In this document: one piece after another, positions 8,449 through 18,030 of the stretch
Layout of the letters: every line of letters begins with the position of its first letter
Numbering within the stretch: the first letter of the stretch is position 1
Assembly: GCF_025685655.1 (NCBI RefSeq)
Contig: NZ_JAGSYG010000001.1
Coordinates: 682,001 to 746,000, forward strand
Origin: Acidicapsa ligni
Lineage (GTDB): Bacteria; Acidobacteriota; Terriglobia; Terriglobales; Acidobacteriaceae
DNA: 64,000 nucleotides
Reading direction: 5' to 3'
Notes under the pieces: model-generated
What the model was told of the DNA's origin: nothing
Database searches by the model: none
What the model saw: only the letters and a program-made list of their open reading frames with translations
Made by a program: the position numbers and the translations under genes

Positions 8449-9296
8449 CGCAGGGATGTGAGTGGATCTCCGGTGGGTACGAACTCGTGAGCAACATAGC
8501 CGGTATAACCGGTGTCAGCAATGCCGCTCATAACACCGCGCCAGTTCACCTCCTGGGTATCGTTCAGTTCGTGTCTGCCGGGAACTCCGCCGGTATGAAA
8601 ATGCCCCAGCCACTTACTGTTAGCACGGATCGTCGCTATCAAGTCACCTTCCATAATCTGCATGTGGTAGATGTCATACAGTAACTTGATGTTCGGCGAG
8701 TTTACCTCTTCCAGGACGCGCACTCCCCACGCAGTGTGGTCGCACATGTAGTCATGGTGATCTTTTTTGCTGTTAAGCAATTCCATGCAAAGATTAATGC
8801 CGTGATCTTCAACGATGCTGCGCACTCTGCGCAGACCGATTACGGTATTGCGTGCGCCTTCTTCATCGGAAAGCCCGGCGCGAAGGCCGGAAAAGGTGAT
8901 GACATTCGGCACCCCGGCCTTGGCTGCGAGTGGCACGTTCTTACGTAAACCAGCCTCGATCGCATCGTGGTTTTCCACGCGATTCAGAGCTTTTCCGATC
9001 GTGCCTGCGTCAACGTAACCCATCGTGCAGATGAGGCCGTAACGACGCGGGATTTCGAATTCATCGGGTTCTAATAAGTCAATGCCCTTGAGGCCCATTG
9101 CCGCTGCCGCCACGCAAAGCTGATCCAACGGAATCTTCTCGTAGCACCAGCGCGACACGGATTGATGGATTCGATTTTTGCGTGGAACAGGCGTTTCTTT
9201 TTCTTCCGCAGACATAAAACTCCCAGGGGCGATTAAGGCCGTAGCCGTGGTGGCGATCGCAGAGCTGACCAGTGTGCGGCGATTGAGGAATGTCAT
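8418..9296 (-). CDS. Exported TIM-barrel sugar isomerase/epimerase (hydroxypyruvate isomerase-like)
   Basis: 292-residue protein of the xylose-isomerase-like TIM-barrel superfamily. An N-terminal export signal starts with NRRTLVSSAIAT, a Tat-like twin arginine. The barrel carries family-typical acidic and His positions, for example CMELLNSKKDHHDYMCDH, KLLYDIYHMQIMEGD and GHFHTGGVPGRHE, close to hydroxypyruvate isomerase. It converges on and overlaps the histidine kinase by 31 bases. Upstream SD is weak. The precise substrate cannot be assigned. Confidence 0.8.
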   Translation of the reverse strand: MTFLNRRTLVSSAIATTATALIAPGSFMSAEEKETPVPRKNRIHQSVSRWCYEKIPLDQLCVAAAAMGLKGIDLLEPDEFEIPRRYGLICTMGYVDAGTIGKALNRVENHDAIEAGLRKNVPLAAKAGVPNVITFSGLRAGLSDEEGARNTVIGLRRVRSIVEDHGINLCMELLNSKKDHHDYMCDHTAWGVRVLEEVNSPNIKLLYDIYHMQIMEGDLIATIRANSKWLGHFHTGGVPGRHELNDTQEVNWRGVMSGIADTGYTGYVAHEFVPTGDPLTSLRQAVDLCDVG

Positions 9297-9563
9297 GAGT
9301 TTGGTGTACCTGTAGACAGGCTTTCACTTTATCAGAGCAATCCAACAGCCTTCAACCATCTGAAATGCCCTTGGTTCATCGCAGCCCGACACGATGCGGA
9401 CTTCGCTTGAATCGAGCCCAAAACCATTTTGGAATTTTATTTTCCGCTTCATGCAAAAAAGGTGAGGGGATTCTCAGCGCGAGTACGCAGATCAGGATAA
9501 GAACGTTTCTGGTCAGCCGTCAGGTTGGTTGGCGGCGATCCTCCCCCGCATCTGCCCCGACGT

Positions 9564-9594
9564 CGAAATCAATCGAATATCAATCGAAATCAAT
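9564..9594. promoter_or_regulatory. Three tandem ~10-bp direct repeats upstream of the S53 protease
   Basis: The 342-base gap before the protease is otherwise featureless but has three head-to-tail copies of a short motif: CGAAATCAAT at 9564-9573, CGAATATCAAT at 9574-9584 and CGAAATCAAT at 9585-9594. They end 44 bases before the ATG at 9639. A spacing of 10-11 bases puts the copies on one helix face, as in cooperative regulator sites. Function is inferred. Confidence 0.4.
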
Positions 9595-9638
9595 GATTTT
9601 CCGCGATTTTGCCGCCGCATCGAGAGGAAGAAACTGCT

Positions 9639-12600
9639 ATGCATAGCCTACATGCGGCACGAATTGTTGCCGGTTTCGTGTTGGGGGTCTGCACCTGGAT
9701 TCCCACCTTTGCCCAGAACGTTGCTTCAGAAAATGCGGCCCTCACCGAGTTCCCTGTCGTTGCTTCACGCGTAGTCGAACACGTCGACGATGCCAGGCTG
9801 ACCAGGCTGTCAGGTAACACGCATCCAATGGCCCGGCCTGAATTCGATAAAGGTCCAGTCGACTCAGGCAAACTTCTCGAGCGCATCGTCCTCGTGCTGA
9901 AACGCAGTCCGGAGCAGGAAGCGGCGCTGGCCGCATTCAACGAGCGCCAGTATGATCCCAAATCGCCCGACTTCCATCACTGGCTGCATGCCGATGAGTT
10001 CGGCAAGCTCTACGGTCCGTCGGATGCGGATGTAGCAGCAGTCACGAGCTGGCTCCAGAATCATGGCTTCCAGATTTATGAAGTAGGCAAAGGCCGTGTC
10101 TGGATTCAGTTCACCGGCACCGTTGGGCAAGTAGAGGAAGCATTCCACATCGAGATGCGCAACTATCTCGTCGGTGGAAAAATGCATATTGCCAACGATC
10201 GCGATCCCCAGATTCCCGAGGCGCTTTCGCCTGTGATTACAGGTATCGCTTCGCTGCACGATTTTATGCCCAGGCACTATTCGCATCCGGGCGACTATGT
10301 GAAGCGCGACCTCAAGACGGGAAAATATACCGTGGTGAAGTCGAGCCTCTTCACCGGCGGCAGCCTGGAATCGAATCCTGAATCGGGGGCTCATTCCATT
10401 GAAACCAGCTCACTCGCCGGTAGGAGTTCTTCGAGTGGTGTCCAACCGGAATTCGGCTACGTAGACCCAAGTACCGGCTACCAGCGCGAAGAACTAAGCC
10501 CGTACGACGTAGCCACCATCTACAACATCCTGCCATTGTGGAACGCGAGCGCACCGATTACTGGAAAAGGTGTAAAGGTGGCGATCGTGGCTCTCAGTGA
10601 TGTCGAGACCGCAGACTTCAACACCTATCGCAGTTCTTTTGGATTGCCGACTGGCACACTCGTCACGCTCCATAGCGGTGCCGATCCCGGCATCACAGAC
10701 AGCCAGGGAGAAAACACGGAAGACACCGAGATGGTTTCGGCTACCGCTCCCGGCGCAGAGGTCGTGCTCGTTGCCGATGTGGACAACGCAACCACCAATG
10801 GCCTGGTGACCGCAATTACATACATTGTCGACAACGAAGTTGCCCCGATTCTTACCATGAGTTATGGCGAGTGCGAACTGGAGAACGGCACCTCCGGCAA
10901 TAGCCTGTTCAACCAGACCTTTCAGCAGGCAGCAACAGCAGGCATCAGCTCATTTGTAGCGGCGGGGGATTCCGGATCGGCAGTCTGCACCAGCCAGAAT
11001 GGAACGCCTCCCTACGCGGATACTTTTGGTCTGCAAGTCAGTGGCATGGCCTCAACCCCGTATGTGACCGCTGTCGGTGGCACGGATCTGCAATGGCCCT
11101 TTGTTGAGGCCACCAATGCACCCTCTACATATTGGAACGCGACCAATGATTCGCATGGAGCGAGCGCCAAAGGCTACATGCCCGAGATGTCCTGGAACGA
11201 CACCTGCTCCAATCCTCTTCTTTTGAATGTGTACACCAGCTACAGCAGCCCTGAGGCGTTGTGCAATGCTGCGATTGATGGATCTCCCGGCCTGGTCGAG
11301 ATGGCCTCCGGCAGCGGTGGCGCCAGCGCCTGCATAGCACCAACCGGTACCACTCCTGCGACCTGCGCTGCCAAGGGCGGATACGCCAAGCCGAGCTGGC
11401 AAACCGGCGTCTCCGGCATACCTGCGGACGGTAAGCGCGACCTGCCCGATGTGTCCATGTTTGCCGCTTATGGTTTCCAGCAAAGCACAGGCATTCCGGG
11501 CAGCGCCCTGCTGATCTGCCAGGCCACAGCCTCGCCGGAAACATCCTGCGACTACACCAATCCGGGCTTCATCATCTATCAGGAAAACGGAGGTACTTCA
11601 GCCGCTTCTCCGATGACGGCCGGAGTGATGGCTCTCGTAGTTCAAAAGACAGGAAAGTCGCAAGGCCTCGCGAATCCAGTCTTCTATAGCCTCGCTGCAA
11701 AAGAGAATTACGCAGCGTGCAATTCGAACACGGTCAAGGCAGGAAACTCCTGCATCTTCTACGACACGACTTCCGGCTCCAATGCGGCAGTCTGTATCAC
11801 CGGCGATCCAAACTGCGTGACGAAAACATCCGGCGACCAGGTAGGCATTCTGAGCGGTTATTCCGCGACATCAGGCTATGACCTGACTACAGGGCTGGGC
11901 ACATTCAACGTGGCGAACCTGGTGAATGCATGGCCAACATCCGCTGCCACCACTCCGACAGTTTCAATTTCCCCAACCAGCCTGACCTTCGCTTCCACGC
12001 TCGTGGGTGCAACTACCGCAGCGCAGGTTGTCACGATTAAGAACACCGGAACAACAGCAGCAACGCTGACATCCGAGACTCTGACGGGTACGAACGCAAC
12101 CTCGTTTGTGAAGTCCGCAACGACCTGCACGACGTCGCTTGCAGCAGCCGCAAGCTGCACCGTGTCTGTTGAATTCAAGCCAACAGTTGCCGGCTCGTTA
12201 ACCGCGTCGCTCTCCGTCGCAGACAATGCCACCGGCTCACCGCAGACGATAGCCATCAAGGGAACAGCGACCGCCGCGCCGCTCACCATTACGCTGTCTC
12301 CCACCACCCTGACATTCGCATCCACAAAGGTTGGGACGGCAACAGCAGCACAAGTTGTCACCATCAAGAACACAAGTGCTACGGCTGTCACGATAACCTC
12401 AGAAACACTGACAGGCACGAATGCAACCTCGTTCGTAAAATCAGCGACGACCTGCACGACATCGCTGGCAGCGAGCGCAAGCTGCACCGTATCCATAGAA
12501 TTCAAGCCAACCGTAGCAGGCTCGCTGACCGCCTCGCTTTCAGTAGCGGATAACGCAACCGGTACACCACAGATAGTCGCCCTCAAGGGAACAGCAACCG

Positions 12601-13577
12601 CAGTCCCTCTCACGGTCACGCTTTCACCAACTACTCTGACATTTGCGTCCACAAATGTTGGGACGGCAACAGCAGCGCAAGTAGTCACCATCAAGAACAC
12701 AAGTGCTACCGCTGTGACGATAACCTCAGAAACGCTGACAGGCACGAATGCAACCTCGTTCGTGAAGGCAGCGACAACCTGCACGACATCGCTGGCCGCG
12801 AGCGCGAGCTGCACCGTGTCTGTTGAGTTCAAGCCGACAGTCGCTGGTTCGCTGATCACATCCTTATCCGTGGCAGACAATGCAACGGGCTCGCCGCAGA
12901 CAGTAGCGTTAAAAGGAACAGCCGTCGCATCTGTAACTCCATCTGTAACCCTGACGCCGACAACCATCGCGTTCCCCAGCACCATCATCGGAGTTACAAC
13001 AGATGCACAGATCGTCATCCTGAAGAACACCAGCTCTGCGGCCGTTACGATCAGCTCAATCGTGTTGGGTGGAACCAATCCTGCAGACTTTGTAGAGTTG
13101 AGTAGCTGCGGCACATCTCTGGCTGCATCTGCGACATGCAACATCTACATCGCGTTTAAACCAGTAGCTGCCGCAGCTTATTCCGCAACAGTGAGCGTGA
13201 CTGACAATGCTACAGGCTCGCCGCAAAAGATAACGCTAACCGGTACAGGAACCGCAGCACCATCGGTCACGCTCAGCACCAAGAGCCTGGCCTTTGCCTC
13301 AACCACACATGGCACTACTTCGGCGGCGCAAACTGTGACCCTGAAGAATGCAGGAACAGCCACTGTCAACCTGAATTCGATTACGCTGAGCGGAACAAAT
13401 GCAACCTCGTACGAACTGCTGGATACATGCGGACCAACCCTCGCAGGTGGGGCAAGCTGCATGGTCTACGTTGCATTCAAGCCAGCAACAACAGGCACTC
13501 TCACGGCAACATTGAGCGTTGCCGATAACGGAAGCGCATCTCCTCAGGCGGTGTCGCTGACTGGAACGGGCAAGTAG
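9639..13577 (+). CDS. Secreted S53 (pro-kumamolisin/sedolisin) protease with five choice-of-anchor D repeats
   Basis: Acid-active serine-carboxyl endopeptidase of 1312 residues. A signal peptide ends near TFAQ (residue 26). The pro-domain (about 75-215) includes HHWLHADEFGKLYGPS. The catalytic core shows Glu358 and Asp362 (GENTED), oxyanion Asp444 (AAGDSGS) and nucleophile Ser654 (GGTSAASP), followed by the Ca-site region YDLTTGLG. The C-terminal 540 residues are five Ig-like choice-of-anchor D units. I chose ATG 9639 because GAGGAAG lies eight bases before it and the signal peptide begins there; a TTG at 9609 has neither. A strong terminator follows. Likely extracellular protein degradation. 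Confidence 0.9.
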   Translation: MHSLHAARIVAGFVLGVCTWIPTFAQNVASENAALTEFPVVASRVVEHVDDARLTRLSGNTHPMARPEFDKGPVDSGKLLERIVLVLKRSPEQEAALAAFNERQYDPKSPDFHHWLHADEFGKLYGPSDADVAAVTSWLQNHGFQIYEVGKGRVWIQFTGTVGQVEEAFHIEMRNYLVGGKMHIANDRDPQIPEALSPVITGIASLHDFMPRHYSHPGDYVKRDLKTGKYTVVKSSLFTGGSLESNPESGAHSIETSSLAGRSSSSGVQPEFGYVDPSTGYQREELSPYDVATIYNILPLWNASAPITGKGVKVAIVALSDVETADFNTYRSSFGLPTGTLVTLHSGADPGITDSQGENTEDTEMVSATAPGAEVVLVADVDNATTNGLVTAITYIVDNEVAPILTMSYGECELENGTSGNSLFNQTFQQAATAGISSFVAAGDSGSAVCTSQNGTPPYADTFGLQVSGMASTPYVTAVGGTDLQWPFVEATNAPSTYWNATNDSHGASAKGYMPEMSWNDTCSNPLLLNVYTSYSSPEALCNAAIDGSPGLVEMASGSGGASACIAPTGTTPATCAAKGGYAKPSWQTGVSGIPADGKRDLPDVSMFAAYGFQQSTGIPGSALLICQATASPETSCDYTNPGFIIYQENGGTSAASPMTAGVMALVVQKTGKSQGLANPVFYSLAAKENYAACNSNTVKAGNSCIFYDTTSGSNAAVCITGDPNCVTKTSGDQVGILSGYSATSGYDLTTGLGTFNVANLVNAWPTSAATTPTVSISPTSLTFASTLVGATTAAQVVTIKNTGTTAATLTSETLTGTNATSFVKSATTCTTSLAAAASCTVSVEFKPTVAGSLTASLSVADNATGSPQTIAIKGTATAAPLTITLSPTTLTFASTKVGTATAAQVVTIKNTSATAVTITSETLTGTNATSFVKSATTCTTSLAASASCTVSIEFKPTVAGSLTASLSVADNATGTPQIVALKGTATAVPLTVTLSPTTLTFASTNVGTATAAQVVTIKNTSATAVTITSETLTGTNATSFVKAATTCTTSLAASASCTVSVEFKPTVAGSLITSLSVADNATGSPQTVALKGTAVASVTPSVTLTPTTIAFPSTIIGVTTDAQIVILKNTSSAAVTISSIVLGGTNPADFVELSSCGTSLAASATCNIYIAFKPVAAAAYSATVSVTDNATGSPQKITLTGTGTAAPSVTLSTKSLAFASTTHGTTSAAQTVTLKNAGTATVNLNSITLSGTNATSYELLDTCGPTLAGGASCMVYVAFKPATTGTLTATLSVADNGSASPQAVSLTGTGK
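11950..13571 (+). repeat. Five tandem ~107-residue choice-of-anchor D units
   Basis: Inside the protease gene, five units each begin with a TLTFAST-like strand, continue with VTIKNTG and GTNATSF, carry a Cys pair in CTTSLAA-SC, then VEFKPT and SLSVADNATGSPQ. Units 2 (about 12280-12590) and 3 (about 12600-12915) are nearly identical at DNA level, so they probably duplicated recently. Units 4 and 5 are more diverged. Such units usually act as spacers or surface-binding modules; that role is inferred. Confidence 0.85.
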
Positions 13578-13608
13578 GCCAGTCTAGTACGGTGGGCGCC
13601 AACAGAAA

Positions 13609-13656
13609 GCCCGTCGGCCACTCTCACGAGGAGGCCGACGGGCATTTTTGTTTTTG
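13609..13656 (+). terminator. Rho-independent terminator after the S53 gene
   Basis: An 11-bp perfect stem, GCCCGTCGGCC at 13609-13619 and GGCCGACGGGC at 13633-13643, is followed by a T-rich tract from 13645. It lies 32 bases after the protease stop and 34 bases before the convergent S1 stop, so it may serve both, though the T tract favours the plus strand. Confidence 0.88.
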
Positions 13657-13689
13657 AAGCATCTTCGGAAGAATGCCGATGCGTTGTGT

Positions 13690-15708
13690 CTACGGAATCA
13701 GCGCAACATCGACGCGCTTGCTTGCTGCATCAAGCTGTGTAATGCGGAAGCTGCGAACCTGGCCAGCTTTCACGGACTCTGATTTCGCTGCCTGATCCTT
13801 CGTTGTAGCCGAACTGCTGCCAGTCTTCCACTTGGTCTTCAACATGGAGCTGAACGCCGACAGATCAACTTTCCCCGCTGCTGGCGCGGGTGTTTCCACA
13901 GGGGCTGGTGCCTCAGGCGGCAGCTTGCACAGGCAAACAATGCCCTCACCCAACTCCACCTGGGCAATGCCTTCATTGATTGAGACAACTCTTCCCGTGA
14001 CCTGATCCCCAACGGAGTGCTCCGCAACAAACTCATCCAGGCTGGTAGGAATAAGCTGTTTGATACTCAACCGAAGCTGGCGCTTTTCCTTGTCGATTTC
14101 CAGCACCTGTGCTTTGACAATTTCGCCAACGCGCAGCACGTCAGAGGGATGATTCAATCGCCGGTCCGCGACGATTTCGCTGATATGTACCAGGCCTTCG
14201 ACACCTTCAGCGACCTGTACGAATGCGCCAAATTTGGTGATGCTCGCCACGGGGCCTTCGACAACGGAGCCCGCCATGAGACGAGTTGCCGCCTCTACCC
14301 ACGGATCGCCCAGAGCCTGCTTCAATCCCAGCGAAATACGCCGTTCTGTCACGCCGATGTTGAGGATCACCGCTTCGACAACGTCGCCGGCTTTGACCAC
14401 TTCGGTCGCCTTCAGAATGCGCTTCGTCCACGACATCTCTGATAGATGAACAAGGCCCTCGACACCGGGCTCGATCTCTACAAAAGCACCAAAGTCTGTC
14501 GTACGCGTAACAACTCCACGAACGCGATCGCCAGCATGATACTTCTCTGGAACCGCATCCCAGGGCTGCGCCTGCAACTGCTTCAGTCCGAGCGAAATCC
14601 GGCGGCTCTCTGCATCGATTTTGAGCACCTTGACTTCAATCTGCTGTCCGACAGATAAAACATCCGAAGACTTCGCTACCCTGGTCCACGCAATGTCGCT
14701 GATATGCAGCAGCCCATCGACGCCACCCAGATCCACAAAAGCGCCGTAGTCCGTAAGGCTGCGGACGGTGCCATCGACAACCGCGCCTTCTTCGACTTCC
14801 GCATAGCGTTTGGCTTGTGTTTGCAGTGCTTCTTCTTCGCTCACGATGCGGCGATCAATGACAACATCTTCGTCCTGGACGTCGAGCTTCGTGATGCGGC
14901 AGCGAATCTCCTGCCCGACCAGCTTCTCCAACTCAGAGGCATCGCGTGTGCCGCTACGGGATGCAGGCAAAAAAGCGCGCACGCCAACATCCACATGCAG
15001 GCCGCCCTTGATGACACCGGTCACCGTACCCACAATGGTTGACTTCTCCTCGAAAGCCCGCTCCAGACTGCTCCAGTCCTTGGGCTGCGCGGTCTTGAAA
15101 AGACTGAGCTCGTAGTAGCCGTCAGAGTCGCGTCCCTTGACCGAGACGATTAAGGTATCTCCTACCTGTGCCGCCGCGCGGTTGGCTGGGAAAGCCGTCA
15201 GAGGCAAAATTCCCTCGGACTTGAAGCCAATATCGATCAGCACGGAATCAGCCGTAATCGACACAACCGTTCCGCGAATCTGGCGGCTGTCGGTGGCTTC
15301 GCGGCGCGAATGTGTGCGCTGGAACTCAGAGAAGATATCAGCGAAAGACTCTTCAGGCTCGTTCGGTTCCAGCGATGCCTCAGGTTCAGCAACAGGTGCT
15401 GGCGCGGAGGCCTCCTTGGGAGTAATAGGCGCGGCAACGGGCGCGGCAACTGGCGCAACGGCGGGGGCAAGGATGGGGGCAACGACCGGTTCCGGCGCTT
15501 CAGGCTTGGTTTCCGCAGCAGGTTCTGGCGCAGATTTCGTTTCGCTCACTTCGGACCCTGAGTTTTCAGCAGCAACTGTCTCAGGAGCGCTTTCATCGGA
15601 AACAGGCACTTCGGGGACCGCAACGGTCTCAGTAGAGAGGTCGGAAATCGAAGATTCAGTAGGGGTTGGGACGCTGGATTCAGTCCCTGGTGTGCTGGTA
15701 TCAGACAT
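13690..15708 (-). CDS. rpsA: 30S ribosomal protein S1
   Basis: RNA-binding ribosomal protein of 672 residues from the chosen start. A Pro/Glu/Ala-rich, probably disordered N-terminus of about 140 residues is followed by six S1 (OB-fold) domains. The domain starts are recognisable as IRGTVVSI, IVGTVTGVIKGG, VDGTVRSLTDYGAFVD, VRGVVTRTTDFGAFVE, VEGPVASITKFGAFVQ and VTGRVVSINEG. The sixth domain is interrupted by an Ala/Pro/Lys-rich insertion of about 55 residues. The open frame extends to 15867, and ATGs at 15792 and 15867 are alternatives; I prefer 15708 because the MSDTST start fits the family and leaves a promoter gap before the divergent amidase. Confidence 0.88.
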   Translation of the reverse strand: MSDTSTPGTESSVPTPTESSISDLSTETVAVPEVPVSDESAPETVAAENSGSEVSETKSAPEPAAETKPEAPEPVVAPILAPAVAPVAAPVAAPITPKEASAPAPVAEPEASLEPNEPEESFADIFSEFQRTHSRREATDSRQIRGTVVSITADSVLIDIGFKSEGILPLTAFPANRAAAQVGDTLIVSVKGRDSDGYYELSLFKTAQPKDWSSLERAFEEKSTIVGTVTGVIKGGLHVDVGVRAFLPASRSGTRDASELEKLVGQEIRCRITKLDVQDEDVVIDRRIVSEEEALQTQAKRYAEVEEGAVVDGTVRSLTDYGAFVDLGGVDGLLHISDIAWTRVAKSSDVLSVGQQIEVKVLKIDAESRRISLGLKQLQAQPWDAVPEKYHAGDRVRGVVTRTTDFGAFVEIEPGVEGLVHLSEMSWTKRILKATEVVKAGDVVEAVILNIGVTERRISLGLKQALGDPWVEAATRLMAGSVVEGPVASITKFGAFVQVAEGVEGLVHISEIVADRRLNHPSDVLRVGEIVKAQVLEIDKEKRQLRLSIKQLIPTSLDEFVAEHSVGDQVTGRVVSINEGIAQVELGEGIVCLCKLPPEAPAPVETPAPAAGKVDLSAFSSMLKTKWKTGSSSATTKDQAAKSESVKAGQVRSFRITQLDAASKRVDVALIP

Positions 15709-15858
15709 GAAAGGAAGAGGCCTCTTGGATTGAAACGCCCCGGCGTAGCCGAGGAATTGTTTCCGGTCAAGAATACCATTTTCGATGCTCATGAGCCGTT
15801 CGGGGAGCAGCCCGGCAAACCTGTGGAGAAAAAACGTGCGTGGATGAGAGGATGATGC

Positions 15859-17592
15859 ATGCCGCATTCCCGCCTGATTCCTCTAGCGATCCTTTGCCTT
15901 GCTATCCCTGCATTCGCAGCAGTAAATAAAATTGACAATGGCATTGCCGCGACGGCTCCCACGGCATCGGCCGAGATGGACAAAGACCTGCTCGAAGTGA
16001 CGATTCCCCAACTGGAGCAGCTTTACGCCAGCCATAAGTACACCGTCACGCAAGTAGTTCAGTGGTACTTCGCTCGGATTCGGCGATACAACGGAATCTA
16101 CATGGCGGTACAAAATCTCGATGAGGCAGGAGCACTGGCTACCGCTGCGCAGGAAGATGCGGCGGCGGCATCCGGCAACACACAGCGCGGCCCTATGTGG
16201 GGTGTGCCAATTGTGACCAAGGCCAACACCAGCATTCGCGGCCTGATCACGACCGACGGCTGGGAGGGATACAAGATTCCCGGCCACGAACTGGTGGCGC
16301 CAAAAGACGCAACCATTGTCGTCCGCCTCAAAGCCGCTGGAGCAATCATTCTCGGGCAAACGAACATGCCGGACTTCGCCGCCAGCGACACCAATCGCAG
16401 CACCGCCTTTGGAAGAACCGGCAACGCCTACGATGTTCGCTTCAGTCCGGGCGGTTCGTCAGGGGGCACAGTAACCGCAGTCACCTCAAACTACGCGTTG
16501 CTGGGCAATGGAACCGATACGGGCAATTCCATACGCATGCCCTCAGCCACCAGCGCGGTCATCGGAGTTCTACCCACGCGCGGTCTCATCAGCATTGCAG
16601 GCATCGCGCCGCTCGACTGGCTGCTGGATAATACCGGTCCCATTGCACGCGATGTCACAGACGCCGCAATCGCCTTGAGCGTAATGGCCGGCGAAGATCC
16701 ACTCGACCAGCGCACGGTTGGCTCCGCAGCCAAGGCGCAACCCGGTCCCTACACGCAGTATCTGAAGCTGGATGCGCTCAAGGGCAAGCGGTTCGGCGTG
16801 CCGGCGTTCATCATGCAGGGTGCAGGAATTCCATTTCAAGGCATACACGCAGCCGTCTCCGACAAGACCACAGCCGCACAGCAAACCAGTTCGCGCGAGC
16901 CGCTGCAGCCATCGACTCGCACCGCCTTTCTCAAAGCGATTGAAGGACTGCGCGCAGCAGGCGCGACCATCGTTTTCGACGACGCGATTCTGCCCGATAG
17001 CTTCGCACAAACTGTCAGCCGCGTCGGCACATTGCCCTACGTGCGCGAAGGCACAGAGAACTTTCTCAAGACCTTCGGCCCATCTCAATATCATTCGTCC
17101 GCCGAGTATGAAAAAGCCGTCGGCTCAGCCCTGCCAGCAACTATCATCGGCGGCTGGACGGGAACAGGGCGTCGTGGCGACGCGCTCATTTCGCAAAGGA
17201 AGATCGAGACTGACCCCAACGCTGAGGCCAACTACTTCGGCCCTCGCCGCAAAGCTGTTGAGATCTACAACGCAACGCTGGATCGCCTGCACCTCGACGG
17301 ATATGTCTATCCCGCTACGCAGATGCCTCCGCCAGATGAAACCATGCCTCAAAACGGAGAGATCAGCGGCGGCCCGCACAGCGATACCGGCTGGGTCAAC
17401 ATGATTGGAGTGCCCGCAGTCGTTGTCGTTGGCGGCTTCTATCCCGACGGCCTGCCATTCGGACTGGAGATATCCGCCAGGCAATGGAAGGACGGCGATC
17501 TGCTCGGCTACGCATACGCATACGAGCAAGCGACCCACCACCGTCATCCACCCTTATTGGTAGAGAGCGGACTTTTACCCATCGCACGATAG
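15859..17592 (+). CDS. Exported amidase (amidase-signature family)
   Basis: 577-residue amidase-signature hydrolase with an N-terminal signal peptide (residues 1-20, ending PAFAA). The Ser-cisSer-Lys triad is represented by the Lys in VPIVTKAN, the Ser-rich GGSSGG loop and the Ser of GTDTGNSIRMPS; the last motif has Asn where Gly is usual. The C-terminal part has family-typical NMIGVPAVVV and GLPFGLEI. It would cleave a carboxamide in the periplasm; the substrate is not identifiable. The first bases overlap the longest possible S1 frame, one reason to shorten S1. Confidence 0.87.
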   Translation: MPHSRLIPLAILCLAIPAFAAVNKIDNGIAATAPTASAEMDKDLLEVTIPQLEQLYASHKYTVTQVVQWYFARIRRYNGIYMAVQNLDEAGALATAAQEDAAAASGNTQRGPMWGVPIVTKANTSIRGLITTDGWEGYKIPGHELVAPKDATIVVRLKAAGAIILGQTNMPDFAASDTNRSTAFGRTGNAYDVRFSPGGSSGGTVTAVTSNYALLGNGTDTGNSIRMPSATSAVIGVLPTRGLISIAGIAPLDWLLDNTGPIARDVTDAAIALSVMAGEDPLDQRTVGSAAKAQPGPYTQYLKLDALKGKRFGVPAFIMQGAGIPFQGIHAAVSDKTTAAQQTSSREPLQPSTRTAFLKAIEGLRAAGATIVFDDAILPDSFAQTVSRVGTLPYVREGTENFLKTFGPSQYHSSAEYEKAVGSALPATIIGGWTGTGRRGDALISQRKIETDPNAEANYFGPRRKAVEIYNATLDRLHLDGYVYPATQMPPPDETMPQNGEISGGPHSDTGWVNMIGVPAVVVVGGFYPDGLPFGLEISARQWKDGDLLGYAYAYEQATHHRHPPLLVESGLLPIAR

Positions 17593-17612
17593 CTGCTGCG
17601 GTCTGCATCATG

Positions 17613-17643
17613 TTAGAAAGAACACAGCTTAGAAAGACACAGC
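17613..17643. repeat. Imperfect 15/16-bp tandem direct repeat
   Basis: TTAGAAAGAACACAGC (17613-17628) is followed immediately by TTAGAAAGACACAGC (17629-17643), differing by one base. A GC-rich palindrome TACGGCCGTA follows at 17662-17671. They lie between the amidase and the Dabb gene and may be promoter or operator elements of the latter. Confidence 0.5.
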
Positions 17644-17720
17644 TAGTACCGGCCGTACCTACGGCCGTATGTCGTCCTCAACGCGTCCTACCCTATTCCC
17701 GTCTTATAAGGAGACGAACG

Positions 17721-18008
17721 ATGTATTACCACATCTTTGGATTTAAATGGAAAGCGAAAGCCACCGAAACAGACAAAGCAAATGCCGCCACAGATATCCT
17801 CGCATTTCAGGGCGCTATCCCTGGCTTGATCGAGACGCACTTCGGGCCCAATACCTCAGCCCACACGCAGGGATACACCGTTGCCGGTGTCATGAAATTT
17901 CAGGACAAAGCCAGCCTGGATGCCTATCAGCGTCACCCGTCCCATCTTGCGCTTCTCGACTGGCTCGTTCCACTGATTGATGCAGTGGAGTTGGATATCG
18001 AGGTCTAA
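17721..18008 (+). CDS. Dabb (stress-responsive alpha/beta-barrel) domain protein
   Basis: Small cytosolic protein of 95 residues that matches the dimeric alpha/beta-barrel (Dabb) pattern: an N-terminal YYHIFGFKW strand, a charged helix, a IPGLIETHFGPN segment, a VMKFQDKASLDAYQRHPSH stretch and a final hydrophobic helix. A strong AAGGAGA at 17708-17714 fixes the ATG at 17721; the longer open frame from 17484 only extends over the amidase. Family members are often found with sugar or aromatic catabolism, but no reaction can be assigned. A hairpin follows. Confidence 0.82.
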   Translation: MYYHIFGFKWKAKATETDKANAATDILAFQGAIPGLIETHFGPNTSAHTQGYTVAGVMKFQDKASLDAYQRHPSHLALLDWLVPLIDAVELDIEV

Positions 18009-18030
18009 TATATCGGGGTGTAAAGGATCA

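Noticed and set aside
9609-9638. TTG start for the S53 protease
   Set aside because: It would put ten polar residues before the signal peptide and has no ribosome site, whereas ATG 9639 has GAGGAAG at proper spacing.
11876-13144. 422-codon minus-strand open frame inside the protease gene
   Set aside because: It lies wholly antisense to the choice-of-anchor D repeats, is itself repetitive in the same register, and has no signature of its own; it follows from codon bias in the repeats.
15709-15867. N-terminal extension of ribosomal protein S1
   Set aside because: It would overlap the divergent amidase start and is basic and low in conserved features; the MSDTST start is more family-like.
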